Positions 1-9,223 of a stretch of 64,000 bases of DNA are shown here, one piece after another. The stretch is from CAYSCX01 sp964429575 (GTDB lineage: Bacteria; Desulfobacterota; Binatia; Binatales; Binataceae), in the NCBI GenBank assembly GCA_964429575.1, contig CAYSCX010000003.1, positions 62,001-126,000 of the forward strand. Reading direction: 5' to 3'. The position numbers and the translations under genes are program-made. The notes below the pieces were generated by a model, which was given only the letters and a program-made list of their open reading frames with translations, was not told the DNA's origin and made no database searches. Position 1 is the stretch's first letter. Every line of letters begins with the position of its first letter.

Positions 1-17
1 GGCTCAACACGATTTTG

Positions 18-533
18 ATGATCCTCGCTCTTTGGAGCTTCCAAGGCTTGCAGGTAATTGCGAGCGCGGCTGACGCCGGTAAAGCAGTCCCGGTAGCAAT
101 TAATGCTCATTTCGAGACCACTCCCGACCATGTCGAGATGATGTCGCCGTGCTCGGCATGGACGTCTGTCCCGAGCCATGGGACCTGTCGCGGTATAGCG
201 CGGAATACCTCGCCAGAAACGTTAACTGGGGACTGGCGAGGCCAAAGCGAGTACACGTATGGATTTCTGATACTGCAGTCGGGCCTTACCTACGGCGGCG
301 GAGTAGACCATTTCACGGGAGCGGTCAGTGGTTGCGGCACCGGTAGCGTGGTCTATCAGCAGCAATTCTCTTCTGACAGTACAGGGAATTTTCACGGGCA
401 ATGGCAACTTATCGAAGGCAGCGGCACAAGAGAACTGGCAGGGCTCCGAGGCGCCGGCACGTACAAAGGAACCACTACAGCCGACGGGTCGACGGCGGGA
501 GACTACAGCGGTACGGTGTATTGCTCGAAGTAA
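18..533 (+). CDS. Secreted DUF3224-like small barrel protein, N-terminus uncertain
   Basis: About 171 residues from the ATG at 18. No stop precedes it in this frame before the window edge, so the true start may lie outside. The first 20 residues are hydrophobic and end in an Ala-rich stretch that could be a signal peptide. The body is rich in Gly, Thr and Ser with alternating strand-like segments (TLTGDWRG, YGGGVDHFTGAVSGCGTGSV, ELAGLRGAGTYKG). This is the style of DUF3224 / allene-oxide-cyclase-like barrels. Cysteines near residues 45, 57, 105 and 169 could form disulfides outside the cytoplasm. Function unknown; the family call rests on motif resemblance only. Confidence 0.55.
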   Translation: MILALWSFQGLQVIASAADAGKAVPVAINAHFETTPDHVEMMSPCSAWTSVPSHGTCRGIARNTSPETLTGDWRGQSEYTYGFLILQSGLTYGGGVDHFTGAVSGCGTGSVVYQQQFSSDSTGNFHGQWQLIEGSGTRELAGLRGAGTYKGTTTADGSTAGDYSGTVYCSK

Positions 534-711
534 ACTGGTAAGGCGCTAGGTATTAGAACGCGGGTCAGCTTTCAACCGGCGTTGAAATCCTCGGACAGCG
601 AGAAGGGACTGAACGCGGGCGGAACTGAACTGATCACGGGATTCTTCGCTTAGCAGACTTCGCTCTGAATGACCGATACAAAGATATCGTAGCCGACAAC
701 CTAACCCCTGA

Positions 712-733
712 CCCCTTCCCTAAAGGGAAGGGG
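712..733. repeat. REP-like intergenic hairpin
   Basis: A perfect 9-bp stem (CCCCTTCCC / GGGAAGGGG) with a TAAA loop lies in the 534-787 gap. It is preceded near 640-672 by TTCTTCGC and CTCTGAATGAC motifs of the kind seen in dispersed REP-type repeats. There is no T-tract on either side, so it is not a standard intrinsic terminator. It lies 3' of the minus-strand VOC gene. Confidence 0.45.
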
Positions 734-787
734 AACCGAGAAACAGCGTCAGCATCGCGCGCGTGCAGATGAAGAGGCGCGGTCGCG

Positions 788-1252
788 CTATTGCTTGGTG
801 ATCGCCTCGAAGCGCTTGCGCATCTCTTCCGGCGAGACATCTTCCTTGCGCGTCGCGACCATCCAGACGTGGCCGAATGGATCTTCGAGCACGCCGATGC
901 GGTCGCCGTAGAACTGATCCTCGAGCGGCCGCACGAGCTTCGCTCCGGCCTCCACCGCGCGGGCGCAGAATGCGTCGACGTTCGCGACATACAGATGAAT
1001 CATCACGGGAGTGCCGCCGAGGTCCTTTGGACTGCGGTTGTGGCCCGCGTATTCGTCGGCGAGCATGATGTCCGCGCCGCCGATTTTCAGGTCGGCGTGT
1101 CCTATCTTGCCGCCGGGTTCCGCCATCCGCATGGTTTCGATCGCGCCGAACGCCTTCTTGTAGAATTCGATTGCCCGCGCCGCATCTCTGGCGCACAGAT
1201 ACGGCGTCGCGTGATGCTGCCCGTCCGGGATGGGCTTCACATTGGTAGCCAT
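788..1252 (-). CDS. VOC-superfamily (PhnB/glyoxalase-like) protein
   Basis: 154 residues, the normal size for a PhnB-like single-chain VOC protein. It shows the two beta-alpha-beta-beta-beta modules: ATPYLCARDAARAIEFYKKA in the first half and VEAGAKLVRPLEDQFYGDR with the typical EDPFGHVWMVATRKED ending. His and Glu at the usual metal positions (His in QHHATPY, Glu in the EDPFGH segment) are present. The ATG follows a strong AAAGGAGA ribosome site. It is monocistronic. The substrate cannot be inferred; members include antibiotic-binding and uncharacterised proteins. Confidence 0.9.
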   Translation of the reverse strand: MATNVKPIPDGQHHATPYLCARDAARAIEFYKKAFGAIETMRMAEPGGKIGHADLKIGGADIMLADEYAGHNRSPKDLGGTPVMIHLYVANVDAFCARAVEAGAKLVRPLEDQFYGDRIGVLEDPFGHVWMVATRKEDVSPEEMRKRFEAITKQ

Positions 1253-1388
1253 AGAGTCTCCTTTATAAGTTCTTTATCTCAGTGAATGCGGCTGAGTCGG
1301 CGGCGCGCGGCGGCGACCCGTAGCAGCTCGGCGTCTGCGGTGCGAGGCGATTTTCGAGAACGGGCACCCGGCCAGACGCCACGGCAAA

Positions 1389-2078
1389 TTACCAGGGAAG
1401 ATCCATTGCGGTCGTAAGAAACCGCATCAGCGGCGCGGACGCTTCGCAGATCTCTACGAACCGATCCAGGAAGCGCGGCGAGCAGGCGTCGGCCTGCGTC
1501 AGAGTGGCGCTCGCGATGAAGTCCTTGCGCTTCAATTCTTCGATCAACGGGTGATCGGGAGAATAGCCGGCTGGCGGCCGTTGCAAGCGATCGCCGTCCA
1601 GTTCGCACCTCGCCCTGAAAGGGCGCCCTGATATTGCGCGCGTCCAATTCTGCGGGCGTGCGACGATCGCATCCCTGATCTTCGAGGCGGTTTGACTGTC
1701 GGGCCGCCATACGCCGCTCGCAACGAATACTTCGCCCGATGCGAGGTGGACGTAGTAGCCGGGCGAGTGAACGTCCTTACTCGTCGCGTGCGTGAAATGC
1801 GCGCCGACGTTGGTTTTGTAGGGACTCTTGTCGGGCGAGAAGCGCGTATCGCGGTAGATTCGGAACATCGAGCCGCCCATCGGCCGTGGATCCGCGACGT
1901 AGTGGCGGCTGATCGCGCGGAGCCGCGGGGCGAAGTCCGCGATGAAATTGAGCATCGGATCGCGGACGTCGGCCTCGTAGCGCGGCTTGTTCGCTAGAAA
2001 CCAGTCGCGGCGGTTGTTCGCCTTGAGTTCCTTTAAGAAGCGGAAGAACCGCGGAGTGAAATGCGCCTTGGCGCTCAT
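1389..2078 (-). CDS. DUF2461 (TIGR02453) family protein
   Basis: 229 residues, matching the family length. Diagnostic segments are visible: an N-terminal FLKELKANNRRDWFLANKPRYE (residues ~15-36), the central YRDTRFSPDKSPYKT, and HATSKDVHSPGYYVHL further on. The family is widespread in bacteria and fungi and has no established function; the conserved basic and aromatic residues suggest a binding or catalytic role. No clear ribosome site precedes the ATG, so the start could shift by a few codons. It stands alone between convergent and divergent neighbours. Confidence 0.88.
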   Translation of the reverse strand: MSAKAHFTPRFFRFLKELKANNRRDWFLANKPRYEADVRDPMLNFIADFAPRLRAISRHYVADPRPMGGSMFRIYRDTRFSPDKSPYKTNVGAHFTHATSKDVHSPGYYVHLASGEVFVASGVWRPDSQTASKIRDAIVARPQNWTRAISGRPFRARCELDGDRLQRPPAGYSPDHPLIEELKRKDFIASATLTQADACSPRFLDRFVEICEASAPLMRFLTTAMDLPW

Positions 2079-2318
2079 CGCGAGATCTGACTACCTGGGA
2101 GCGCGCGATCGCGCAAACCGAGCCGATCTCGCCCGGCTCGATTCTGAAACGCCGGCACGCCCACTAGGTACAATAGCGCTCCACAGACTCTTGCCTGCAG
2201 GACAATCACGGCGTCAGTGAAGGAATAAGTGATCCCGTCGAAAATCAAAGTGCGCGGCCGCAACACCAATCGACAAGCTTGAGCCGCTCAATCAGACTCT
2301 CTGGGACAATGGACTGTG

Positions 2319-3548
2319 ATGGCATTTGAAGCCGGCCGCTGGCTTCCGCGAGGCGCCACTGCCGACGGCAAGCGATTGCTCGCAACTCGAGCGATGCGCG
2401 GCTTCGCCGACGGAGCGGTGAGCGTGTTGCTGCCGAGTTACCTGCTAACAATCAATTTCTCGGCTGGACAAGTAGGGACGATCGTATTCGGAACGTTGCT
2501 CGGCTCCGCAGCGCTGACACTATGGGTCGGACTGCTGAGCCATCGGTTGGGCCGCAAGCGATTGCTGCTGGCGGCGTGCATTCTGATGTTCGCGACCGGA
2601 ATAGGATTTGCCGCCTCGCGAAATTTTTGGCTGCTGTTCATTGTTGCGATTGTGGGCACGCTCAATCCCTCGGCAGGTGACGTCAGCCTCTTTCTTCCGA
2701 CTGAACAGGCGGCGCTCGCGGAGACGGTGACGTCGCGCGATTTCACTTCGATGTTCGCGCTCTACAATTTTGCGGGAGCATTGACCGGGGCGATCGGGGC
2801 GCTGGCCAGCGGCCTGCCTCCGATGTTGGCGGCGAGCTACGGATGGAATCTGGCGAGGGCGCAGAGTTCCGGGTTCGTCGCATATTCGACAATCGCGCTG
2901 CCAGCCGCGCTCCTGTATTCGCGACTTTCGCCTGCGGTTGAAGCCGAACCGGTTCCGGCACAGACCAAACCGCTTTCCAAGTCTCGCAAAGTTGTGCTGC
3001 AACTGTCGGCGCTCTTCAGTATCGATGCGTTCGGCGGCGGTTTCGTCGTCCAGTCGCTACTTGCGCTGTGGCTATTTCGCCGCTTTGGTCTTTCAGTCCA
3101 AGCGGCGGGGGTCTTCTTCTTCGCCACCGGCTTGCTCGGCGGGTTGTCGCAGTTCGTATCGTCGTCACTCGCGGCGCGGTTTGGACGAATCAACACGATG
3201 GTCTACACGCATCTGCCCGCCAACGTGTTTCTCATTCTAGCTGCGGTGATGCCGACCGCGCCGCTCGCACTGGGTTGTTTGCTGTTGCGCGCCGCGCTCT
3301 CATCGATGGACGTCCCCGCGCGCCAATCATTTGTGATGGCGGTAGTGCCTCCAGAAGAGCGTGCGGCCGCTGCCTCCGTTACCAACCTGCCGCGCAGCCT
3401 TGCCACCGCGTTTGCGCCTCTGCCGTCAGGTTTGCTGCTTGATCGCACGCTGTTCGGGTGGCCGTTAGTGATTGGAGGAACGCTCAAGGTGATCTACGAC
3501 TTGTTATTGCTCAAGCAGTTTCACTCCGTGCGCCCAGCGGATGAGTAG
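2319..3548 (+). CDS. Major facilitator superfamily transporter
   Basis: 409 residues with about 12 hydrophobic segments, the usual MFS size. A motif-A-like loop after TM2 reads GLLSHRLGRKRLLL (around residues 70-82), diagnostic for the superfamily. A Pro/Lys-rich central loop (PVPAQTKPLSKSRK) separates the two six-helix halves. An in-frame GTG directly precedes the ATG at 2319, and the ribosome site is weak. Inner-membrane secondary carrier; substrate unknown. The closest visible theme is drug or small-molecule efflux, but nothing nearby identifies a substrate. Confidence 0.85.
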   Translation: MAFEAGRWLPRGATADGKRLLATRAMRGFADGAVSVLLPSYLLTINFSAGQVGTIVFGTLLGSAALTLWVGLLSHRLGRKRLLLAACILMFATGIGFAASRNFWLLFIVAIVGTLNPSAGDVSLFLPTEQAALAETVTSRDFTSMFALYNFAGALTGAIGALASGLPPMLAASYGWNLARAQSSGFVAYSTIALPAALLYSRLSPAVEAEPVPAQTKPLSKSRKVVLQLSALFSIDAFGGGFVVQSLLALWLFRRFGLSVQAAGVFFFATGLLGGLSQFVSSSLAARFGRINTMVYTHLPANVFLILAAVMPTAPLALGCLLLRAALSSMDVPARQSFVMAVVPPEERAAAASVTNLPRSLATAFAPLPSGLLLDRTLFGWPLVIGGTLKVIYDLLLLKQFHSVRPADE

Positions 3549-3679
3549 GAACGTCCCGCTTCACGAGCAAGCGTGCGAATTGGTGTGCGGGCGGGGTCGC
3601 GAGCCGCGGTGGTCGATTCAACCCAGGAAGTGCTAGATACAGCGAAGGCTGACCACCTGCAGCAGCACGAGGAACCCCC

Positions 3680-4681
3680 ATGGAATATCGGCCATTCGGT
3701 AAGACGGGCATTCAGATTTCCGCGATCGGCATCGGTTGCTGGGAGATTGGCGGCGGCTACGGGAGTATCGAGGAGACTGACTTCATCACCGCGGTGAATC
3801 GCGCGCTCGATCTGGGCGTGAATTGTTTCGATACCGCCGAGGCGTACGGCTTCGGAGCATCTGAATGCTCACTGGCGAAGGCTCTGGGAGCACGCCGCAA
3901 AGACGCGGTGATCACCACGAAGTTCGGCATCGGTTACAAGGAAGCGCCCAACTTTCGCGACAGCAGCCGCAATCGCATGATGGCTTCGATTGAAACGAGC
4001 CTCGCCAATCTCAAGACCGATTACGTTGACGTTTATATGGTGCACTGGCCCGACGTGAACACGCCGTTCGAAGAGACGATGCGCGCGCTCGACGAGCTGG
4101 TACAGCAGGGGAAAGTTCGCGCGGTGGGGATTTCCAATTTTCGCCTGCATCAAATCGAAACCAGCGTGCGCACCCGGCGCATCGACGTCGCCCAGTATTG
4201 CTGGAACATGCTCGATCGGCGCATGCAGAGGGACATCCTTCCGTACTGCCGCGAAAATGGCATCGGCGTGATGGCATACGGGTCATTGGCGTACGGAATG
4301 CTGACCGGGACATTCAACGAGGAGATGAACTTCGGATCCAACGACTGGCGCGCGAAAGCCGGGCGCATGGGCAACATCACGCTGATGGAGCATTTGTTCG
4401 GAGCCGATTCTTTCCTCAAGAATCTTCGCGCAGTCGAAGAACTGAAGCCGATGGCAAAGCGTTACGGAAAGTCCCTTCCGCAGTTTGCATTGCGCTGGAC
4501 CTTGTCCAATCCGGTGATCAGCACGGCGTTGGTTGGGTGCCGCAACGAAAACGAAGTGAACGACAACGTCGGCGCGATCGGATGGTCGATTTCTGATGCC
4601 GATATGCGTGAGATAGATGCGATCTTCGCCAAGCACGGCGCTGTTACATCGCCGGAATCGTGGATCGAAAAAGACCGATAA
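3680..4681 (+). CDS. Aldo/keto reductase
   Basis: 333 residues, full length for a family-typical NADPH-dependent aldo/keto reductase. The catalytic tetrad is visible: Asp and Tyr in FDTAEAYGFGASE, Lys in TTKFGIG and His in VHWPDVNTPFEE. The C-terminal nucleotide-binding loop TALVGCRNENEVNDNV is also there. The ATG follows GAGGAA. It opens a plus-strand run with an amidohydrolase, a Ddn-like reductase, an SDR and a second amidohydrolase, so it may act in the same catabolic route. Substrate not predictable. Confidence 0.93.
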   Translation: MEYRPFGKTGIQISAIGIGCWEIGGGYGSIEETDFITAVNRALDLGVNCFDTAEAYGFGASECSLAKALGARRKDAVITTKFGIGYKEAPNFRDSSRNRMMASIETSLANLKTDYVDVYMVHWPDVNTPFEETMRALDELVQQGKVRAVGISNFRLHQIETSVRTRRIDVAQYCWNMLDRRMQRDILPYCRENGIGVMAYGSLAYGMLTGTFNEEMNFGSNDWRAKAGRMGNITLMEHLFGADSFLKNLRAVEELKPMAKRYGKSLPQFALRWTLSNPVISTALVGCRNENEVNDNVGAIGWSISDADMREIDAIFAKHGAVTSPESWIEKDR

Positions 4682-4723
4682 CGGCGCTCAACAGAGGTAG
4701 TCTTGCGGAGGTATTGAGAGAAC

Positions 4724-5869
4724 ATGGCAAAGCCCACCGTCGTCGATTCAGATGGCCACATTCTTGAACCCCCCGATTTGTGGGAGAAGTATCTCGAACC
4801 CAAGTACCGCGATCGCGCGATTCGGCTCCGCGTCGACAATCGCGGATTGGAGTATTTCGAGATCGATCGGCAGATGGGCAAAACATTGCGGGGCGGCGCA
4901 TTGGGCGCGCTCGGTGGAGCGTATCAGGACGCCCGCGAATTGCTGACGCCGGGCAAACTCACCTACTGGGAAGTCGCCAAGCGCACGCCGGGCGCGATCG
5001 ATCCCGACGCGCGGGTCCGCGAGATGGACGCCGAAGGGATTGACGCGGCGATTCTGTATCCGACGATTGGAATTATCTGGGAAGGCGACTGTTACGACGC
5101 GGAGCTTTCGGCAGCATACGCGCGCGCCTACAACAATTACCTCTTCGACTTTTGCTCAAAGCATCCCGACCGGCTGATTCCGGTTGCACACGTCAACCTG
5201 CTCGACGTGAACCTCGCTGTCGCCGAAGTCGAACGCGTCAAGGGCAAGGCCAAGGGAATCTTCACGACGCCGGTCCCTCGCAACGGCCGACCGGTGGGCC
5301 ATCGTTACTTCGATCCGTTCTGGGCTGCTTGTGAAGCCGCTGGACTGCCGGTCGCAACTCACGTGCAGGTCCGTCCCGATTTCCTGGGCAGCGGCATGTA
5401 TCTACCTGAGGGCGAGCCAACGCCCGAGAAGAGCACGATTTGGTTTCTCTTCATGCAGTTGACCGAAGACTCCCGGCTCGGGATGAATTGCGTATTCCAG
5501 GGCGGCGTGCTGGAGAGATTTCCGAACCTCCGTTACGTGGTTCTGGAGATCGGATGCGGCTGGTTGCCTTCGTGGATCGAGCGCGCCGATGGCAAGTACG
5601 AGATGTTTGGATTCACCACCGGGATGAAACACAAGCCGAGCGAATTGCTGCTCCGCAATTGCTGGATATCCGCGGAGCCCGACGAGGCGTGCATCCCCGC
5701 AATGGCGGGTGTGGTTGGAGCGCAGCGGCTTCTGTGGGCGACTGACTATCCGCACATCGACGCATACAAGAACCCGCTGAAAGAACTGCGCCATCACATC
5801 GAGCCAATGTCGCGGGAAGATCAGGAGTGGATACTCGGAAAATCGGCGGTCGAACTGTACCGTCTTTAG
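4724..5869 (+). CDS. Amidohydrolase-2 (ACMS-decarboxylase-like) family protein
   Basis: 381 residues. The N-terminal DSDGHILEPPDLWEKY segment is the metal-binding opening of the PF04909 TIM-barrel family. A His in ATHVQVRP and the Asp of LLWATDYPHID supply the later ligands. Family members are metal-dependent hydrolases or decarboxylases of aromatic ring-cleavage products, and many paralogues in soil bacteria are uncharacterised. It lies 42 bp after the aldo/keto reductase and just upstream of the Ddn-like gene, consistent with one operon. A distant relative lies at 26901-28073. Confidence 0.9.
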   Translation: MAKPTVVDSDGHILEPPDLWEKYLEPKYRDRAIRLRVDNRGLEYFEIDRQMGKTLRGGALGALGGAYQDARELLTPGKLTYWEVAKRTPGAIDPDARVREMDAEGIDAAILYPTIGIIWEGDCYDAELSAAYARAYNNYLFDFCSKHPDRLIPVAHVNLLDVNLAVAEVERVKGKAKGIFTTPVPRNGRPVGHRYFDPFWAACEAAGLPVATHVQVRPDFLGSGMYLPEGEPTPEKSTIWFLFMQLTEDSRLGMNCVFQGGVLERFPNLRYVVLEIGCGWLPSWIERADGKYEMFGFTTGMKHKPSELLLRNCWISAEPDEACIPAMAGVVGAQRLLWATDYPHIDAYKNPLKELRHHIEPMSREDQEWILGKSAVELYRL

Positions 5870-5886
5870 CTGGTGAGAGAGGAAGC

Positions 5887-6303
5887 ATGTCGGAGCGGCA
5901 GGAATTCAATCGGAAGATAATCGAGGAGTTTCGGGCGAATGGTGGCAGGGTCGGCGGGCAATTCGCCCGCGCGCCATTACTTCTGCTGACGACCACCGGC
6001 GCGAAAACGGGTCAATCCCGCACGACGCCGTTGGCGTACAGCAAGGACGGCGATCGCATCGTGGTGATCGCGTCGATGGCGGGCGCTCCGAACAACCCGG
6101 ACTGGTACCACAACTTGAAGGCGCACCCCACGGCGACGGTGGAGTTGGGCAGCGAGCGGTTTTCGGTGAAGGCCGGGATAACTGCCGACGCGGAGCGGGA
6201 CCGCCTCTTCAACCGCCAGGCCGAACAAATGCCGGTGTTCGCCGACTATCAGAAGAAGACTAGCCGGCGGATACCCGTGTTCGTGCTCGAGCGCGTACGT
6301 TAG
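5887..6303 (+). CDS. Ddn-like F420-dependent nitroreductase/quinone reductase family protein
   Basis: 138 residues from the ATG at 5887. An upstream in-frame extension to 5827 overlaps the preceding gene and is unlikely. The conserved core LLLTTTGAKTGQSRTTPLAY followed by MAGAPNNPDWYHNLKAHP is diagnostic of the deazaflavin-dependent nitroreductase family (Ddn/FDOR-B). Characterised members bind F420H2 and reduce quinones or nitro compounds. Its presence implies, but does not prove, that the host makes F420. It begins 17 bp after the amidohydrolase stop, so the two are probably cotranscribed. Confidence 0.9.
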   Translation: MSERQEFNRKIIEEFRANGGRVGGQFARAPLLLLTTTGAKTGQSRTTPLAYSKDGDRIVVIASMAGAPNNPDWYHNLKAHPTATVELGSERFSVKAGITADAERDRLFNRQAEQMPVFADYQKKTSRRIPVFVLERVR

Positions 6304-6378
6304 CTCCTGAAGCCAACAAACCCCGGGGTCTCCGGCCGCCTGCGCGCGGTCCGCGGTCCCATCGTCGAGCAGGTAAGT

Positions 6379-7200
6379 ATGGAAGACTTGAACGGAAAGG
6401 CCGCGGTAATCACTGGCGGTGCCAGCGGAATCGGTTTCGCAACGGCGAAAGTGCTCGCCAGCCGCGGAGCGAGGTTGGTCCTAGCGGACATCGAGCGGCC
6501 GGCATTGGACAAAGCGGTCGCGGAAATTTCCTCATCGGGGGGAAGCGCGGAAGGCATCGTTTGCGACGTTGGCGATTTCGCGTCGGTACAGAGTCTGGCA
6601 GACACGGCGTTCAAACGGATGGGCGCGGTGCACATCGTATTCAACAATGCGGGCATTGCGGTGGGCGGGCCGATCGCCGGGATGAAGCACTCGGATTGGG
6701 AATGGACGATTCGAGTGGACCTGTGGGGTCCAATTCACGGTGTGGAAGCGTTTGTGCCGAGAATGATTGCGCAGAAGCAGGGCGGTCACCTGCTTTTCAC
6801 CGCATCGTTCGCGGGTCTGGTGCCCAACGAAGGTTTGGGTCCGTATTGCGTCGCGAAATATGGAGTAGTCGCTCTCGCCGAGGTTCTGCATCGGGAGATG
6901 CGGCCTCATGACATCGGGGTTTCTGTCCTCTGCCCGATGCGCGTTGCGACCAACATTGGTAGTTCGGAACGTAACCGACCTGCCGGCTTCGGCGGACCGG
7001 CGGCTTCGCCGAAGGTGCAAGAGCAAGGCGGGAGCAATCGCAATCTGGCGGGACGAGTCCTCGAAGTCGGCGACGTGGCGAACCAGGTGGTCAACGCGAT
7101 CGTCGCGAACCGGCTGTACATTCTGCCTCACGCGGAGAGCCGAAAATCGATTCGCCGGCGCTTTGAAAGAATCGATCGCACCTTCGAAGAGCAGCGCTGA
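6379..7200 (+). CDS. Short-chain dehydrogenase/reductase (SDR)
   Basis: 273 residues, classical SDR length. The Rossmann motif TGGASGIGFA lies at residues ~11-20. The NNAG motif follows at ~90, the catalytic Ser in FTASFAG, and the YCVAK Tyr/Lys pair after that. It probably oxidises or reduces a hydroxyl or carbonyl with NAD(P)H. The C-terminal segment contains a loop rich in Gly and Pro and a basic tail. It is part of the 3680-7200 plus-strand run; substrate unknown. Confidence 0.93.
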   Translation: MEDLNGKAAVITGGASGIGFATAKVLASRGARLVLADIERPALDKAVAEISSSGGSAEGIVCDVGDFASVQSLADTAFKRMGAVHIVFNNAGIAVGGPIAGMKHSDWEWTIRVDLWGPIHGVEAFVPRMIAQKQGGHLLFTASFAGLVPNEGLGPYCVAKYGVVALAEVLHREMRPHDIGVSVLCPMRVATNIGSSERNRPAGFGGPAASPKVQEQGGSNRNLAGRVLEVGDVANQVVNAIVANRLYILPHAESRKSIRRRFERIDRTFEEQR

Positions 7201-7453
7201 GAGTTCCTCGCGATAGGCCCCTCAACGCTCGACCAGACCGGCCCGGAATACGCCGATTCCGCGATTGGTACGTCGAGCTTTTCGGCGCAGATCTCAGGGC
7301 GACTGCCACGCCATTGAGCGCATCGCTTGCTCGGGTGCCCTCGATTCTGAGATAAGCAATAATAATGGGGGGCCTCGCCTGGTGACCGGTAACACCCAAC
7401 ATAGGGGCGCCCGTCACTGCGCTCCCCGGCGCGAACCGGGAAAGGAGTGAGCG

Positions 7454-9160
7454 ATGTACGACTTGATTATCCGCAACGGAACAATTGTTGACGGAAGCGG
7501 CATGCCTCGGTTCAGGGCCGACGTCGGCATCGGAGGCGGCAAGATTGCGGCGATCGGAAAGATCCGCGAGAGCGCCCGCGAAACGATCGATGCGGACGGT
7601 CACGTCGTCGCACCAGGCCTCGTCGATGCGCACACCCACATGGACGCGCAGGTCTTCTGGGATGCGCTGGGAACCTGCTCGTGCTGGCATGGCGTCACCT
7701 CGGTGGTGATGGGCAACTGCGGATTTTCGCTCGCGCCCTGCGGGGAGAAAGACAAACTGCTGGTGATGCGGAACCTGGAACGCGCCGAAGATATCTCGCC
7801 CGAAGCGATGGAGGCGGGGATCAAATGGTCGTGGACCACCTTCGCGCAATATCTCGACGCGGTAGATCGGCTGCCCAAAGGCATCAACTACGCCGCGTAC
7901 GTGGGGCATTCCGCGCTGCGCACGTACGTGATGGGCCAGCGCGCATTCGAGGAGCGGGCCACCACCGAAGATCTTCAGATGATGCGAGACGAGCTGCGCG
8001 ACGGGATTCGCGCCGGCGCGATCGGATTTACCACCTCGCGTACCACCAACCATCAGACGCCGGACGGCCGGCCGGTCGCGAGCCGCATCGCCGACTGGGA
8101 CGAAGTACGCAAACTGGTCGGAGCGATGGGCGAACTGGGCGCTGGAATCTTTGAGATCGCCGGTGAGGACACCGGCGCCGAGGGACCCCGTGTCGACGAC
8201 TATCTTGCCCGGCTGAAGTCGCTCGCCGTAGAGAGTTCAGTGCCGGTTACGTTCGGCATGTTCAGCTCGCGGCGTGCGCCGAACCACTGGCGGCGCTACT
8301 TCGAGATGGCGGAGGAGACTGCGGCGGCCGGCGGCCGGATGTTCATTCAGGTCCACAGCCGCTCGCTCAACCTGCTGCTGTCGTTCGAAACAAACATGCC
8401 ATTCGATCGGATTCCGGCGTGGCGCGAGATGCGCAAACTCCCGCTCGCGGAACAGGAAGCCGCGCTACGCAATCCCGAAACCAGGCGCAAGCTGGTGGAG
8501 GCCGCCCACAACCGATCGGGCGGCGAGGAACGAAGCGTTGGCGCAGAAGCTCGGATGGGGAGCTTCAACTGGATGTTCCCGCTTGACAGGCCGACGCCGC
8601 CTTATCGTTCGATTGCCGAGATCGCGGCTGCGGAAGGCAAGGATCCGGTTAATGTGATAATCGATCTCGCGCTGGAGAAGAATCTGAAGAGATTCTTCCT
8701 GCAGACGCTGATCAACGAGAATCAGGACCACGTCCTGGAGATGATGAAGCATCGGCGGTCCGTGGTGACCTTCTCCGATTCCGGCGCGCATGTCTCGCAG
8801 ATCATGGACTCATCGTTGCAAACCCATGTGCTGAGTCACTGGGTGCGAGAGAAGCAAGCACTCACGCTGGAAGAAGCGATCCGGATGCTCAGCTTCGTCC
8901 CGGCATATCACTGGGGCCTCGCGGGGCGCGGGCTGCTACGCGAAGGCAATTTTGCGGACGTGATCGTTTTCGATCCCGAGAGGATCACGCCGAAGTTGCC
9001 AGAATTGGCGCACGACCTGCCTTCCGGTGCGCGGCGGCTAAAGCAAAAATCGGATGGCCTGCTCACGACCATCGTTAACGGCGAGGTCGTGTTGCGCAAC
9101 AACGAACACAGCGGAGCGCTGCCGGGCAAGTTGTTGCGAGGACCGCTGGCCCGAAATTAG
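7454..9160 (+). CDS. Amidohydrolase-3 / N-acyl-D-amino-acid deacylase-like protein
   Basis: 568 residues. It starts MYDLIIRNGTIVDGSG with the metal motif HTHMDAQVFWD near residue 60 and GVTSVVMGNCGFS after it, typical of D-aminoacylase-like amidohydrolases. A late DSGAHVSQI supplies the catalytic Asp, and the C-terminal GNFADVIVFDP closes the small beta domain. A strong AAAGGAG site precedes the ATG. Close relatives in soil genomes are only annotated by homology, so D-aminoacylase activity is not assured. A 250-bp gap separates it from the SDR, so it may have its own promoter. Confidence 0.9.
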   Translation: MYDLIIRNGTIVDGSGMPRFRADVGIGGGKIAAIGKIRESARETIDADGHVVAPGLVDAHTHMDAQVFWDALGTCSCWHGVTSVVMGNCGFSLAPCGEKDKLLVMRNLERAEDISPEAMEAGIKWSWTTFAQYLDAVDRLPKGINYAAYVGHSALRTYVMGQRAFEERATTEDLQMMRDELRDGIRAGAIGFTTSRTTNHQTPDGRPVASRIADWDEVRKLVGAMGELGAGIFEIAGEDTGAEGPRVDDYLARLKSLAVESSVPVTFGMFSSRRAPNHWRRYFEMAEETAAAGGRMFIQVHSRSLNLLLSFETNMPFDRIPAWREMRKLPLAEQEAALRNPETRRKLVEAAHNRSGGEERSVGAEARMGSFNWMFPLDRPTPPYRSIAEIAAAEGKDPVNVIIDLALEKNLKRFFLQTLINENQDHVLEMMKHRRSVVTFSDSGAHVSQIMDSSLQTHVLSHWVREKQALTLEEAIRMLSFVPAYHWGLAGRGLLREGNFADVIVFDPERITPKLPELAHDLPSGARRLKQKSDGLLTTIVNGEVVLRNNEHSGALPGKLLRGPLARN

Positions 9161-9223
9161 GTTGGAATTGTCGGGGCGCGATCGATCTCGCGCGCCGATC
9201 ACCGCGCGTCGGGTGGACGCGAT

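Noticed and set aside
1279..1710. 143-codon minus frame
   Set aside because: Arginine-rich frame overlapping the DUF2461 gene on the same strand; shadow.
2245..2451. Minus frame overlapping the MFS start
   Set aside because: No domain or ribosome site; it covers the promoter and first codons of a clear transporter gene.
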